A stretch of DNA of 64,000 bases from TMED13 sp042090305 (GCA_042090305.1 JBELJQ010000001.1:108933-172932), one strand, 5' to 3'. Shown: positions 35,979 to 44,719, numbered from the stretch's first letter. Numbers and translations: made by a program. Notes: a model not told the origin generated them from the letters alone.

Positions 35979-36806
35979 TTAATTTTTAATAAGTTTAGAT
36001 ACCTCAACAGTATTTTCCAAAAAAGAAAAATGAGCTGACTTACTTATTGTTTCAAATTTATCTAATTTTAGCAAATTTTGTGTTTGCAATTTTTCAGATT
36101 CTTTAGCCCAATCATGTTTACCATAAAAAAGCTTAACCGGAACATTTACTTTTTTATATAATTCTCTAATACCCGAATTTTTATTAAATTGTGAAAGTAC
36201 TTTTCTAAAATGATATACATATCCTTTTTTTCTTAATGATGTACACAATAAGTTTAAATAACTGTCAGGAAGTTTAGTTTTATCAAAAAAGCCACCATTC
36301 ATAATATTTTTTAATATAAACTTATTTTCTAAACTACAGAAAAGACCACCAACAATTGGAAGGCTTACATGAAATAAAATAAATTTAGCGAAAAAGTTTC
36401 CTCTTTGAATACCTTCTCCAAAGAATGAGTCATAATCATAAGCATTAAACATAAAAATTTTTTTTACAACTTTAGGTAATTCAATAGATATACTTGCGGC
36501 TAGATTTGCACCAATCGACTCACCAGCAATAGTTAAATTTTTTATTTTTAATTTCTTTATAAAGTTGACTGTAGATTTTGTGAAAAAATTAAGATCATAA
36601 TTTGTATTAGTATTTATTGGGGAATCACCAAAGCCTGGTAAATCAATTGAATATACTGTAAATTTATCTTCTAATAATTTCCCAAGTTTATCTGAGTATT
36701 CTAGTCTATTTCTGAAAGTATGAAGCAGTAATATCGGCATTCCTTTTCCTATTTTTTTAAACCTTATGTAAGTTCCATCGTCTAAATAAAATTTTTCTAT
36801 TTTCAT
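35979..36806 (-). CDS. Alpha/beta hydrolase
   Basis: A 275-aa alpha/beta-hydrolase-fold protein with LLLHTF (oxyanion region), SIDLPGFGDSP, the nucleophile elbow AGESIGAN, an Asp in YGKHDWAKE and a His in KSAHFSF. I place the start at 36806: AAGGAG lies 5 bases upstream, while the longer frame from 36854 would start inside a palindromic operator-like sequence. Divergent from a MarR-type regulator. Substrate unknown. Confidence 0.85.
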   Translation of the reverse strand: MKIEKFYLDDGTYIRFKKIGKGMPILLLHTFRNRLEYSDKLGKLLEDKFTVYSIDLPGFGDSPINTNTNYDLNFFTKSTVNFIKKLKIKNLTIAGESIGANLAASISIELPKVVKKIFMFNAYDYDSFFGEGIQRGNFFAKFILFHVSLPIVGGLFCSLENKFILKNIMNGGFFDKTKLPDSYLNLLCTSLRKKGYVYHFRKVLSQFNKNSGIRELYKKVNVPVKLFYGKHDWAKESEKLQTQNLLKLDKFETISKSAHFSFLENTVEVSKLIKN

Positions 36807-36902
36807 TCCAGCTCCTTTTGAACATAAAATGTATATACACGAGCATATACACAATTATATTTACTCTTTTTAAAATATTTGTAAAGTAATATTATAGCTA
36901 AT
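36807..36902. promoter_or_regulatory. Divergent control region with candidate MarR operator
   Basis: The 96-bp gap has a perfect 10-bp palindrome TGTATATACA (36830-36839) and a repeated TATACAC (36834-36840 and 36846-36852). Because a MarR-family gene is divergent here, this is a plausible operator controlling the hydrolase and the regulator itself. This is inference; such A/T-rich palindromes also occur by chance. Confidence 0.4.
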
Positions 36903-37313
36903 ATGAAGAGACTAATTAAAGTAAGAGAATTAGAACAATGTGCTTGTTTTAATCTTAGAAAAATGGCAAGAGAAGTAACTAACAGTTATAATTATTCATT
37001 AAAGTTATTTGGAATAAATTCAACACAAATACCTATTTTAGCACTACTAAATATCTACAATCAGTTAGAAACATCTAAAATAGCAGAATTATTAAATTTA
37101 GAACCATCAACTTTAAGACGAAATTCATCCATTCTAATAAAAAAAAAATTAATTAAGGTCATAAAAAGAGATGTTAACGGAAATTTACTCGCATTAACTA
37201 CTAATGGGTATGACAAACTTAAGGAAATATTGCCTACCTGGAAAAAATCTAATCAAAAAGGTAAAAAACTAGTCCGGGACTATCTTCTTGTTCTAAAGGA
37301 AATTTCAAAATAG
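36903..37313 (+). CDS. MarR-family transcriptional regulator
   Basis: A 136-aa winged-helix protein: CACFNLRKMAREVTNSYN dimerisation helix, the recognition helix in LNLEPSTLRRNSSILIKKKLI and the wing RDVNGNLLALTTNGYDKL. Transcribed away from the alpha/beta hydrolase gene it probably controls. Cysteines at 13 and 15 in an ECEQCACF-like start (LEQCACFN) could in principle sense oxidation, but that is speculative. Confidence 0.85.
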   Translation: MKRLIKVRELEQCACFNLRKMAREVTNSYNYSLKLFGINSTQIPILALLNIYNQLETSKIAELLNLEPSTLRRNSSILIKKKLIKVIKRDVNGNLLALTTNGYDKLKEILPTWKKSNQKGKKLVRDYLLVLKEISK

Positions 37314-37341
37314 TTACAAGCAGCAAATTATATTATTTAAC

Positions 37342-37417
37342 TGGATGGCTGAGGTGGGCGTTAACCCGGGAAATCCTTTACATAAGCCTACACTCTAACC
37401 AACCGAGCCACGGCCAC
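37342..37417 (-). pseudogene. Decayed tRNA gene, identity uncertain
   Basis: On the minus strand: GTGGCCG acceptor strand, TG, D-arm GCTCGGTTGGTTAGAGT, a damaged anticodon arm around CTTATGT, a T-arm-like CGGGTTAACGCCC, and CAGCCAT followed by CCA. Six of seven acceptor positions can still pair (one as G-U), but the anticodon stem no longer pairs and the T-arm is shifted. Size (~76 nt) is that of a class I tRNA. Probably a tRNA pseudogene. Confidence 0.55.
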
Positions 37418-37503
37418 TATTCTTAAAAAATGCTTTAACATTCATAGGGATATTCTGAGATATTTTAAAAAAGTGTGATAGCAAAAGTTTATTTTTTTAA
37501 TCA

Positions 37504-37584
37504 GCTACGTGCAATCAAAGTCAACAGATTTAAAATCTGTTGAACTTCAGTTCATGGCTCGTTCGAGTCGGACTAGGACTAGCA
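37504..37584 (+). pseudogene. Decayed tRNA-Leu (UAA-type) gene
   Basis: Aligns with the intact tRNA-Leu at 28736: ACAGA-TTTAAAA-TCTGT (anticodon TAA), TTGAACTTCAGTTCAT variable arm, and CGTTCGAGTCGGACTAGG T-arm. The anticodon stem keeps its own compensatory pairs, so it descends from a different leucine tRNA and is not a recent copy of Leu(CAA). The 5' half is eroded (short D-region GCTACGTGCAATC) and the acceptor strands no longer pair. Confidence 0.7.
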
Positions 37585-37652
37585 ATTATATTTCTAAGTT
37601 TAGTTTCTAGTTTCTATTTAAAAAAGAATTTTAATTGTGTAAAATTCTAATA

Positions 37653-38423
37653 ATGAAAAATTATTATCATATTTTAGGTCTTTCATTTGAGTCTAATCCG
37701 GAGAAACAACTTATTGATGCTGCATATAAAGCCCTCGTAAAACTTTATCATCCAGATCTTTACAAGGGCGATAAAAAGTCTCTTAAAAGAAAAATTACTG
37801 AGATAAATGAAGCTCATGAAATATTATCCGATAAATTAAAAAGAGAAAACTTTGATCTTAAACTAAAAAAGTTTAAACAAGAAAAATCATTTGATTTTTT
37901 TGATGATGAGTTTGAAGACAAAGATTTATTTAATAGCAAATATATAGACGAGGATTGGGAAATAGCTTTACTTGTATATCCTGAGTTAGAAAAAGTAAAA
38001 GATAATTTATCTAAATACAGTCAAAAATTAAGTTTTCAATTTCAATTTTACTTACTGGAGACTAAAGAATTCAACAAAATTGAGGCAATTTCACATAAAT
38101 TCATTGACGCATTTCTTGAAAGAAAGTTTGGAACATCATATGAAATAAAAACTTTATCTAAAATACTAATTGAAAAAGATTTGAAGAAAAATGCTAAATA
38201 TCTAAATAAATTAATTAAAGTACTAGGTTCAAAAAGTGAAAGAAGAATAATTAAAACATTTTTTCGACAATTCCCAGATTTAGATGAATTGATATCAAAA
38301 GAAACACAACTAAGTATTAACCAGACTGTTTCTGACAACTATTTTGATAAAAATCAAAATATAATTGTTATTTTTTTAGTATTATTTCTAATTATCTTTT
38401 TATTTATTATTGCAAAAAATTAA
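37653..38423 (+). CDS. J-domain protein with C-terminal membrane anchor
   Basis: A 256-aa protein. Residues 1-70 form a J domain (YYHILGLSFESNPEKQLI, the HPD motif in LYHPDLY, INEAHEILSD). The middle is helical and charged, and the last ~22 residues are a hydrophobic helix (IIVIFLVLFLIIFLFIIA) followed by KN, so it is tail-anchored with the J domain in the cytoplasm. It likely recruits DnaK to the membrane. I use the ATG at 37653 rather than the TTG at 37635. Confidence 0.83.
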   Translation: MKNYYHILGLSFESNPEKQLIDAAYKALVKLYHPDLYKGDKKSLKRKITEINEAHEILSDKLKRENFDLKLKKFKQEKSFDFFDDEFEDKDLFNSKYIDEDWEIALLVYPELEKVKDNLSKYSQKLSFQFQFYLLETKEFNKIEAISHKFIDAFLERKFGTSYEIKTLSKILIEKDLKKNAKYLNKLIKVLGSKSERRIIKTFFRQFPDLDELISKETQLSINQTVSDNYFDKNQNIIVIFLVLFLIIFLFIIAKN

Positions 38424-38440
38424 GATATTTTTACTGATAT

Positions 38441-38520
38441 ACTTCTATGACGGGATTGTTAGAGCAAAACATATCAAGCTTAGGTAGATTTTGTTAAAGT
38501 CAGACACCACTAGGGGGCTA
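38441..38520 (+). pseudogene. Decayed tRNA-Leu (UAG-type) gene
   Basis: CTATGACGGGATTGTTAGAG matches the D-arm of the intact tRNA-Leu (CTATGGCGGAATTGGTAGAC), and CAAGCTTAGGTAGATTTTG contains a CTTAGGT anticodon loop (anticodon TAG) with a now imperfect stem. AGTCAGAC and ACTAGGGGGC resemble the T-arm and acceptor 3' strand. No CCA and the acceptor does not close. Confidence 0.55.
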
Positions 38521-38534
38521 TAAAAATTCCTTAG

Positions 38535-41024
38535 TTATCCATTTCTTAATAAATGATATGTATTAAAATTTAAATACTTTCTGTTTGAAAGTAGTAAAGT
38601 CATTAGAAATACTAAAAGAAACAAACTTGAAATAATAAAAATAACTAAAAAAGGGAAATGCCATCCTACACCAAAAAAATTTATTATAAAAAAGTAGGAA
38701 AATATAATAGAAAATATTAGAGAAGAAACAATTATTGGTATAAATAATATAAAAGACTCAAATATAATCAATTTTAAAACTTTTACTTTCTCAAAACCTA
38801 AAATTCTGAAAACAAGATTTTGATGAACTTTTAGATTCCCAATAACACTAATAGCATTTGATATCACAATGAGTCCAATTAAAATTACAACTGTAGAAAT
38901 TAGAAGACTCACAATAAGTAAGTTCTCTAAAAAATCTTTGGTTTTATTTATGTACTCAGATAATTTTATATAGGTAATAGTTGGTAATTTTCTTAATAAA
39001 TTACTAAGATTTACAAGTTCCTCATTATCAAACTTTACAGTAGACATATATTCATGAGGAATTTTTGATGCATATTTAGGGTTGAATAAAATTGCAAAAT
39101 TAATGTTTAAGTCTCTATAATCTACTTTTCTAAAATTCGTAATAACACCTGAAACCGAATTTCCAAATATATTGAATGTGATAGAATCACCAATTTTTAG
39201 TTTCAAGTCACTAGCTACTTTATAATCCAAGGAAAGCTGTAATTTATTTTTTTCGTCTTTTTCCCACCATTCACCCTCTATAATTGGGTTATTAAAGGGA
39301 GGTGTTTTGGACCAGGATATTCTTCTTTCACCATTAACAAACCAAAAGCTTTTATTATTTTCACTGATCAATTCTTTTGGATTTTTATTATTTATAGCTT
39401 CTATTCTTGCAGATATCATGGGTACGACCACTTGTTTTGCTTTGTAATCAATTTCACGAATTTGTTTTTTAAATAATTTCAATTCGTTTTCTTGTATTCC
39501 TAAAAAGAAATAATGAGGAGCATTTTGTGGTATAGAAGTATCTAGTTCTTTATTGATATTAGAGGACAAAATCCCTAAAAAAAATAATGTTGTCATTCCC
39601 AATCCCATAGTTACTATCATCATTGAATTGAGACTACGATAAGCTTTCAGGTTTTTAATCCCCATTTTAATTAGTAAATTCTGTGCATTCTTTGTTTTAC
39701 TCAAAATAAAAATATAAAATTTAGACAAAAAATAATAAAAAAAACTAATAATTATGAAAAAGAAAAAAAACACAGCTGTTTCTTGAGGTTTAACATTTAA
39801 AATACAAAAAAAAGAAACAAAAATCGTTAATAAAATCCCAATTTCTATAACTGACTTTGTAGTGTAATTTAGTTTTAGGTGAGTACTACTATTTCTGAAT
39901 AAATTTGCAATTTTTATTTGGTCGATACTATCTACTACTGGTTTTGCAAATATAAAAAAAACTACAATACTAAAAAATTGGATAATTAGATATTCAGTAA
40001 TTTTAAATTTTATATTTAACTCAATATTTAGAAAATTTAAAAGGCTAGAATCTAGGAAAAGAATTATTAATAAGCCTAAAGTGTAGGAAATTAGTGAGCA
40101 AAAAACTAAAATTATAAGAGTTTGTGCATAATATAAAGTTTTAATATTATTAGAACTCAGTCCCAATGATTTATATACGGCAATATTAAACTGATTATTA
40201 CTTAGAAATGAATAAAGTGAATTTTTTAAACCAATTCCTGAAATCAAAATAGCTGATGCTGCAATTATGGAGAGAAAATAAATAAAATTCTCGATAGTTT
40301 TTTTTAGATTCTGACTGATATCCTCTGGATACTTGATTTCTATTTTCTTATTTTCATTTATTATTTGTGGTAATTTAGAATTACTTTCCCTTTTTATAAT
40401 TTTATATTTAAAATTAAGAAAACTACCAAGATTGTTGATCTTTAAATTGTTGTAGCCTGATTTATTAATCAAAGCTTGATCTCCAAAAAGAAAAAATCCC
40501 CCAATATCCGGTAAACTTTCAATTATACCTATAATTTCAAATGAAATATTTTGTATTTTAATTTTCTCGCCAATTTTTAAACCAAGGTTATTTTTTGTTG
40601 ATTTGTCAATCAAAATAGATTCAGGTTTTGATTTGAGTAAACTCAGTGAATTTGCAGGCTCTACCTTGACGTTTCCGAGAAGTGGATAGAAATTATCAAT
40701 TACTTTTATTCTTGTTGTTTTGCTCTCATCATTTTTAGTTCTTATAATAGAAGTAAACTCAATAACTTCTGTCATTAAAAATCTATCTTTTAATTCATCC
40801 AAAAATTTGTCATTTAAAGCAACGTTTTTTGTAGATAGTTCTACGTCACCTCCAAGAAAAACTCTTGAATTATCTTTTATTTCATCTTCAACACTATTCT
40901 TTAAAATTGTAACTGAAGAAAAAATCAGCAAACTGATAAATATTGTAAAAAAGACTTTTGAAATCTTTGATTTATTTTTATTTAATTCTTTTATTAAAAA
41001 TTGAAAATATTGTGTGAAATACAT
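38535..41024 (-). CDS. ybbP: ABC transporter permease (YbbP/FtsX-MacB type)
   Basis: An 829-aa membrane protein with the duplicated FtsX-like architecture: an N-terminal helix (~22-44), a periplasmic domain, helices around 245-375, a central membrane pair (~390-440), a second periplasmic region and helices at ~690-820. It follows the ATP-binding gene by 2 bp, and the whole is divergent from the tesA-like gene, the classic tesA-ybbA-ybbP arrangement. Substrate unknown; lipid or lipoprotein export has been proposed for relatives. Confidence 0.85.
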   Translation of the reverse strand: MYFTQYFQFLIKELNKNKSKISKVFFTIFISLLIFSSVTILKNSVEDEIKDNSRVFLGGDVELSTKNVALNDKFLDELKDRFLMTEVIEFTSIIRTKNDESKTTRIKVIDNFYPLLGNVKVEPANSLSLLKSKPESILIDKSTKNNLGLKIGEKIKIQNISFEIIGIIESLPDIGGFFLFGDQALINKSGYNNLKINNLGSFLNFKYKIIKRESNSKLPQIINENKKIEIKYPEDISQNLKKTIENFIYFLSIIAASAILISGIGLKNSLYSFLSNNQFNIAVYKSLGLSSNNIKTLYYAQTLIILVFCSLISYTLGLLIILFLDSSLLNFLNIELNIKFKITEYLIIQFFSIVVFFIFAKPVVDSIDQIKIANLFRNSSTHLKLNYTTKSVIEIGILLTIFVSFFCILNVKPQETAVFFFFFIIISFFYYFLSKFYIFILSKTKNAQNLLIKMGIKNLKAYRSLNSMMIVTMGLGMTTLFFLGILSSNINKELDTSIPQNAPHYFFLGIQENELKLFKKQIREIDYKAKQVVVPMISARIEAINNKNPKELISENNKSFWFVNGERRISWSKTPPFNNPIIEGEWWEKDEKNKLQLSLDYKVASDLKLKIGDSITFNIFGNSVSGVITNFRKVDYRDLNINFAILFNPKYASKIPHEYMSTVKFDNEELVNLSNLLRKLPTITYIKLSEYINKTKDFLENLLIVSLLISTVVILIGLIVISNAISVIGNLKVHQNLVFRILGFEKVKVLKLIIFESFILFIPIIVSSLIFSIIFSYFFIINFFGVGWHFPFLVIFIISSLFLLVFLMTLLLSNRKYLNFNTYHLLRNG

Positions 41025-41026
41025 GT

Positions 41027-41696
41027 TTAACTTTTTATTTGACCATCGAATAAATTTATTACTCTATCGCACTTTTTCGCTAAATTAGTGTTATGAGTTA
41101 CTAAAAATAGACTGATTTTCTTTTTTTTAGAATAATCAAATAGTAGATTAGAAACTATTTCTGTATTTTTTCTGTCTAAATTACCAGTAGGTTCATCTGC
41201 TAAAATGATTTCTGGGTTAAATGAAATCGCCCTTGCAATTGCGACTCTTTGTTGCTCTCCACCAGATAATTCAGAAGGTAAATTATCTTTACGATGGTCT
41301 AGACCAATTTCGGAAAGAATCAATGTAGCGTTCTCTTTTTCATTTTTAATTTTATTTATTTGCATTGGGAACATTATATTTTCGAGAGCTGTATAATTTG
41401 GAATCAGGTAAAACTGTTGAAACACTAATCCAATTTTTTTTTTTTCTAATTGCAGTTTTTTGTTCCTCACTTATTTTAGAAAAGTCTTTATTTTCAAAAA
41501 TTATTGAGCCTGATGAAGGGTTTTCTAAACCAGACATAAGCATCAGGAGACTTGTTTTTCCTGAACCGCTCTCTCCAATTAAAGCAACTCTTTCATTTTT
41601 TTTTATTTCAAAATTTATATTTTTTAAAACCCTGATATCATTTCCATTTAATTGGTAATTTAGGTTAATGTTATTTAGTTTATATAGTTCTTTCAC
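41027..41696 (-). pseudogene. ybbA: ABC transporter ATP-binding protein YbbA, frameshifted in a poly-A tract
   Basis: Two overlapping frames together make one ABC ATPase of ~222 aa. The first (GTG start at 41696) has Walker A GESGSGKTS and reads through EEQKTAIRKKK; the second has IGLVFQQFYLIPNY (Q-loop), LSGGEQQRVAIARA and Walker B IILADEPTG. They meet in a run of 12 T on the plus strand (41434-41445). With 11 the frame would be continuous. All catalytic motifs are intact on both sides, so either a homopolymer error, a recent mutation, or a slippage-dependent gene. Confidence 0.85.
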
Positions 41697-42309
41697 TTTT
41701 AGATTACTTTTTGTATTGATTATTGGTGTAAACTTTATACCAACAAAAGGTTATTGTAACCAAAAAATTGTATTGTTTGGTGATAGCTTAATGTCTGGTT
41801 ATGGACTAGAAAAAAAGTTTCATCTTTCAACTGTTTTAGAGACAAGTCTTAAAGAAAAAGATTTTGATATAAATGTCATAAATGCCAGTGTATCTGGAGA
41901 CACAACTTCTGGTGGACTAAACAGGATGAACTGGTTGCTTGAACAAATTGATGTAGATATTGTTATACTATGCCTTGGAGCTAATGATATGTTAAGGGGA
42001 ATTGAGCCTTATTTAATAAAAAGAAATTTGCAAAAGATCCTAGAAATTTTGAAAGAAAAAAATATAACTGTTCTTCTAGCCGGAATGCTATCTCAAGAAA
42101 CATTTGGAGACGAATATAAAAATAAATTTGATAAGATATATCCCGATCTTGCAAAAAGTTTTCAAATTTCTTTTTTACCGTTTTTATTAGATGGCGTTGC
42201 CTTAAATACTGAATTAAATTTAAGTGATGGAAAGCACCCTAATCAAAAAGGTATCAAAATAATAAGTAAAAATCTTGAAAAAAAACTAGTTTATCTTCTT
42301 AAAAATTAA
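41668..42309 (+). CDS. tesA: SGNH/GDSL arylesterase (TesA family)
   Basis: Periplasmic lipase/esterase of 213 aa. The N-terminus is a signal sequence (FRLLFVLIIGVNFIPTKGYC), then the GDSL block IVLFGDSLMSGYG, block II with Gly in SVSGDTTSGG, block III GANDMLRG and the His in DGKHPNQKG. Divergent from ybbA; the annotated 5' ends overlap by 29 bp, so one start may be further in (a shorter TesA start would still leave a signal peptide). Confidence 0.88.
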   Translation: MLFSLYSSFTFRLLFVLIIGVNFIPTKGYCNQKIVLFGDSLMSGYGLEKKFHLSTVLETSLKEKDFDINVINASVSGDTTSGGLNRMNWLLEQIDVDIVILCLGANDMLRGIEPYLIKRNLQKILEILKEKNITVLLAGMLSQETFGDEYKNKFDKIYPDLAKSFQISFLPFLLDGVALNTELNLSDGKHPNQKGIKIISKNLEKKLVYLLKN

Positions 42310-42494
42310 TTGATTCAAAAAAAATTGATGCCAGAAATTGACATAATTTAAAAAATTGATTGTAGTCAGGGTGTTGAAAACTAACTAAACTAATTTAAAT
42401 TGGGGATTATTTTTATTCGATTGGGACTAGGTAGAGGGTATTATATTTTGTAATTTTCGCAAAGAAAATGGTATAATAATTGCTATTCTTCATA
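42310..42494. other. Gap with possible tRNA-Leu 3' fragment
   Basis: 185 bp without a gene. TTCGATTGGGACTAGG at 42418-42433 matches 13 of 16 bases of the T-arm/acceptor junction of the intact tRNA-Leu (TTCGAGTCGGACTAGG). The rest is not recognisably tRNA. This is the weakest member of the series. Confidence 0.3.
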
Positions 42495-43697
42495 ATGGCT
42501 GATGTATATCCTAGTTACTATAATGATTTTTCATGTATAGGTTCTCGATGTAATGACTCATGCTGCATGGGTTGGAAAATTGATGTTGATTTAGCTTGTC
42601 ATAATAAACATGTAGAACTTAATAAGAAGTCTGGTGATAAATACATCGACAAATTTCTGATGAGTTCAAATCCATCAGTTAGTAAATTCTCATTTATTAA
42701 AAAGAAAATGAATGGAAAATGTTCATTCTTAGATGAAAGTAACCTATGTAGTTTACAAAAAAAACTAGGTGAGGATTATTTGCCAGATACTTGTCAAACA
42801 TTTCCAAGAAGAAGGGTAAATTTTGATGAAATAAATGTAAAAACTTTATCATTGGCTTGCCCTGAAGCTGCTAGATTATGTCTTACTAAAAAAAATTCTA
42901 TGGAAATCCACTCGGGTGAAAAACAAACAAATAGTTTTTTAAAAATAGTTCCAAGTTATTTACATAATTCTTTCACAAGAATAGGTGAGTTATTATTTAA
43001 TAAAATTTATTTTTTGTTTAAAGACGGAAATTTAAATTTACCTTCTTCAATTATTATTTGTGAAAATATGCTTAACGAGCAAAATAATCTTGAAAAAGAT
43101 CCGGAGAAGATAGACTCTATCTTGAATTTTATGAAAGATGAGTTTAAAAACCTTAGTTTCTTAAATTGTGATAGATCCGATACAAAACTTACCTTTTTAA
43201 CTGACCTAAATAACTTTACTAAAAAATTAGATTCCAAATGGCCTATTAAACAATTATTATCCAATGCTCATACAGAGTTAGTGAAAAAATACTCTCAACC
43301 CGAAGAAGCAAAAAAAAATTTTAAGAATCTTGAAAAGAAACTAGATATTTATTGTTCAGGTAAAAATTATAATATCTTAAGAAATTACTTTTTAAATGAA
43401 ATTCTGGGAAACGCCCAAATCTTTACTAACCAAGCCGCTAATTGTCGGAATAGATTTTATTTAACAATATTGTATTCAATAATTTCAAAATTTATAACTA
43501 TAGCAAGTTTGTCTAAAAAAAATGAGTATGATGAAAAGGATCATTTGAATGCTATACAAAAGGTGATGAAATATCATGGGCTTTTTGTTCGTTCTGATGC
43601 CAACCAAGAATTCATACTTCATCCAGAAATTCTTTTAGCATTAAAAAAAGTGGATAAAAATAGTGTTTTCAATTCACTATTTTTACTTTTTTGTTAA
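42495..43697 (+). CDS. FliB-like flagellin lysine-N-methylase family protein
   Basis: A 400-aa protein rich in cysteines: CIGSRCNDSCCMGWKID in the first 30 residues and CSFLDESNLCSLQKKLGE with PDTCQTFPR near 75-110, then SLACPEAARLC. This cysteine layout is that of FliB, the lysine N-methylase acting on flagellin in Salmonella. No flagellar genes are nearby, so the target may be another surface protein. I start at the ATG at 42495 (MADVYPSYYNDF). Family members with a role outside flagella are known only by annotation. Confidence 0.82.
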   Translation: MADVYPSYYNDFSCIGSRCNDSCCMGWKIDVDLACHNKHVELNKKSGDKYIDKFLMSSNPSVSKFSFIKKKMNGKCSFLDESNLCSLQKKLGEDYLPDTCQTFPRRRVNFDEINVKTLSLACPEAARLCLTKKNSMEIHSGEKQTNSFLKIVPSYLHNSFTRIGELLFNKIYFLFKDGNLNLPSSIIICENMLNEQNNLEKDPEKIDSILNFMKDEFKNLSFLNCDRSDTKLTFLTDLNNFTKKLDSKWPIKQLLSNAHTELVKKYSQPEEAKKNFKNLEKKLDIYCSGKNYNILRNYFLNEILGNAQIFTNQAANCRNRFYLTILYSIISKFITIASLSKKNEYDEKDHLNAIQKVMKYHGLFVRSDANQEFILHPEILLALKKVDKNSVFNSLFLLFC

Positions 43698-43976
43698 TAA
43701 GGTTTTTTAGAATTTAAAATAAATTTATTAATTCCAATTGGATAGAAAATGTATTGAGTTAGATTTATCAATGCTTAAGATTATAAGTGATACCAATTCA
43801 GTCAAAGAGTTATGAGTATGGTATCTTTATTAATCAACTTAAAAAAGATAATCTGTCGTTAAAAAAGAAATGAAGTAAAATTTTAAAGATTAGTTTTAAA
43901 AAATTAGCAAATGAAATCTTAACCTTTTTGGTATAAAATTTAATTAAATTTTAAAACATTAATATGGAGATTTACT
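43698..43976. other. 279-bp gene-free A/T-rich gap
   Basis: Between the FliB-like gene and the SDR gene. A GGTATAAAATTTAATT stretch near 43930 could serve as a -10 region, and TATGGAGA upstream of the SDR start is a ribosome-binding site. No tRNA-like or repeat element recognised. Confidence 0.4.
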
Positions 43977-44708
43977 ATGGACAAAGTAGCATTTATAACT
44001 GGAGCCAATAAAGGTATTGGATTTGAAACAGCTAAAAAATTAGCTGAAAAAGGAATTAGTGTAGTCTTAGGTTGTCGAGACCTAGAAAAAGGGGGGGAAG
44101 CTATTGATGAATTATCCTCTAAGGGACTAAATGCAGAACTAATTCATTATGACGCATTCGATCTAGAGGCACCAGAAAAAGTATATACCTATTTATTACA
44201 GAAATACCAAAAATTAGATATTCTAATCAACAATGCCGGAGTTCTTCTATCAGGAGATCTTTTTGTTACAAACAGCTCTACAGTAAGTGATAAAGATTTA
44301 AAGGATACGTTCCAAACCAATCTTTTTGCTGTTATATCTCTAACACAAAAGTTACTCCCATTAATTAAAAAATCTAGTGCGGGAAGAATTGTTAATGTAT
44401 CAACAATTTTGAGTTCATTAACTCTTCATAGTGCCAAAGATTCACCAATTGCACCTGCGAAAGAGTTTGCTTACAATGCATCTAAAACAGCGCTGAATGC
44501 TTTCACAATACATCTCGCACTTGAACTAAAAGATACTAACATTAAGGTAAACTCAGGTCATCCTGGATGGGTTAAAACTGATCTAGGTGGACCAAATGCT
44601 CCAATGGAGGTTGAAGATAGTTATAAAACATCTTTAAGGTTAGCAACTTTAGATGATGATGGACCTACTGGAGGATTATTTCATGAAACTGATTCTTTAC
44701 CCTGGTAG
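43977..44708 (+). CDS. Short-chain dehydrogenase/reductase (carbonyl-reductase-like)
   Basis: Classical-type SDR of 243 aa with TGANKGIGFETAKKLA (7-22), NNAGVL, the serine in VSTIL and YNASKTAL (YxxxK). The sequence VNSGHPGWVKTDLGGPNAP near the C-terminus resembles plant/animal carbonyl reductase-like SDRs found in bacteria. Ten bp upstream of a tautomerase-fold gene, so the pair probably acts on a shared small carbonyl compound. Substrate unknown. Confidence 0.85.
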   Translation: MDKVAFITGANKGIGFETAKKLAEKGISVVLGCRDLEKGGEAIDELSSKGLNAELIHYDAFDLEAPEKVYTYLLQKYQKLDILINNAGVLLSGDLFVTNSSTVSDKDLKDTFQTNLFAVISLTQKLLPLIKKSSAGRIVNVSTILSSLTLHSAKDSPIAPAKEFAYNASKTALNAFTIHLALELKDTNIKVNSGHPGWVKTDLGGPNAPMEVEDSYKTSLRLATLDDDGPTGGLFHETDSLPW

Positions 44709-44719
44709 GATGTATCATT

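Larger units (their letters stand above)
37314..37652. other. 339-bp gene-free stretch with two tRNA-like remnants
   Basis: No protein-coding frame is visible. The stretch holds one decayed tRNA on the minus strand (37342-37417) and one decayed tRNA-Leu on the plus strand (37504-37584), listed separately. The rest is A/T-rich and unremarkable. Confidence 0.6.
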
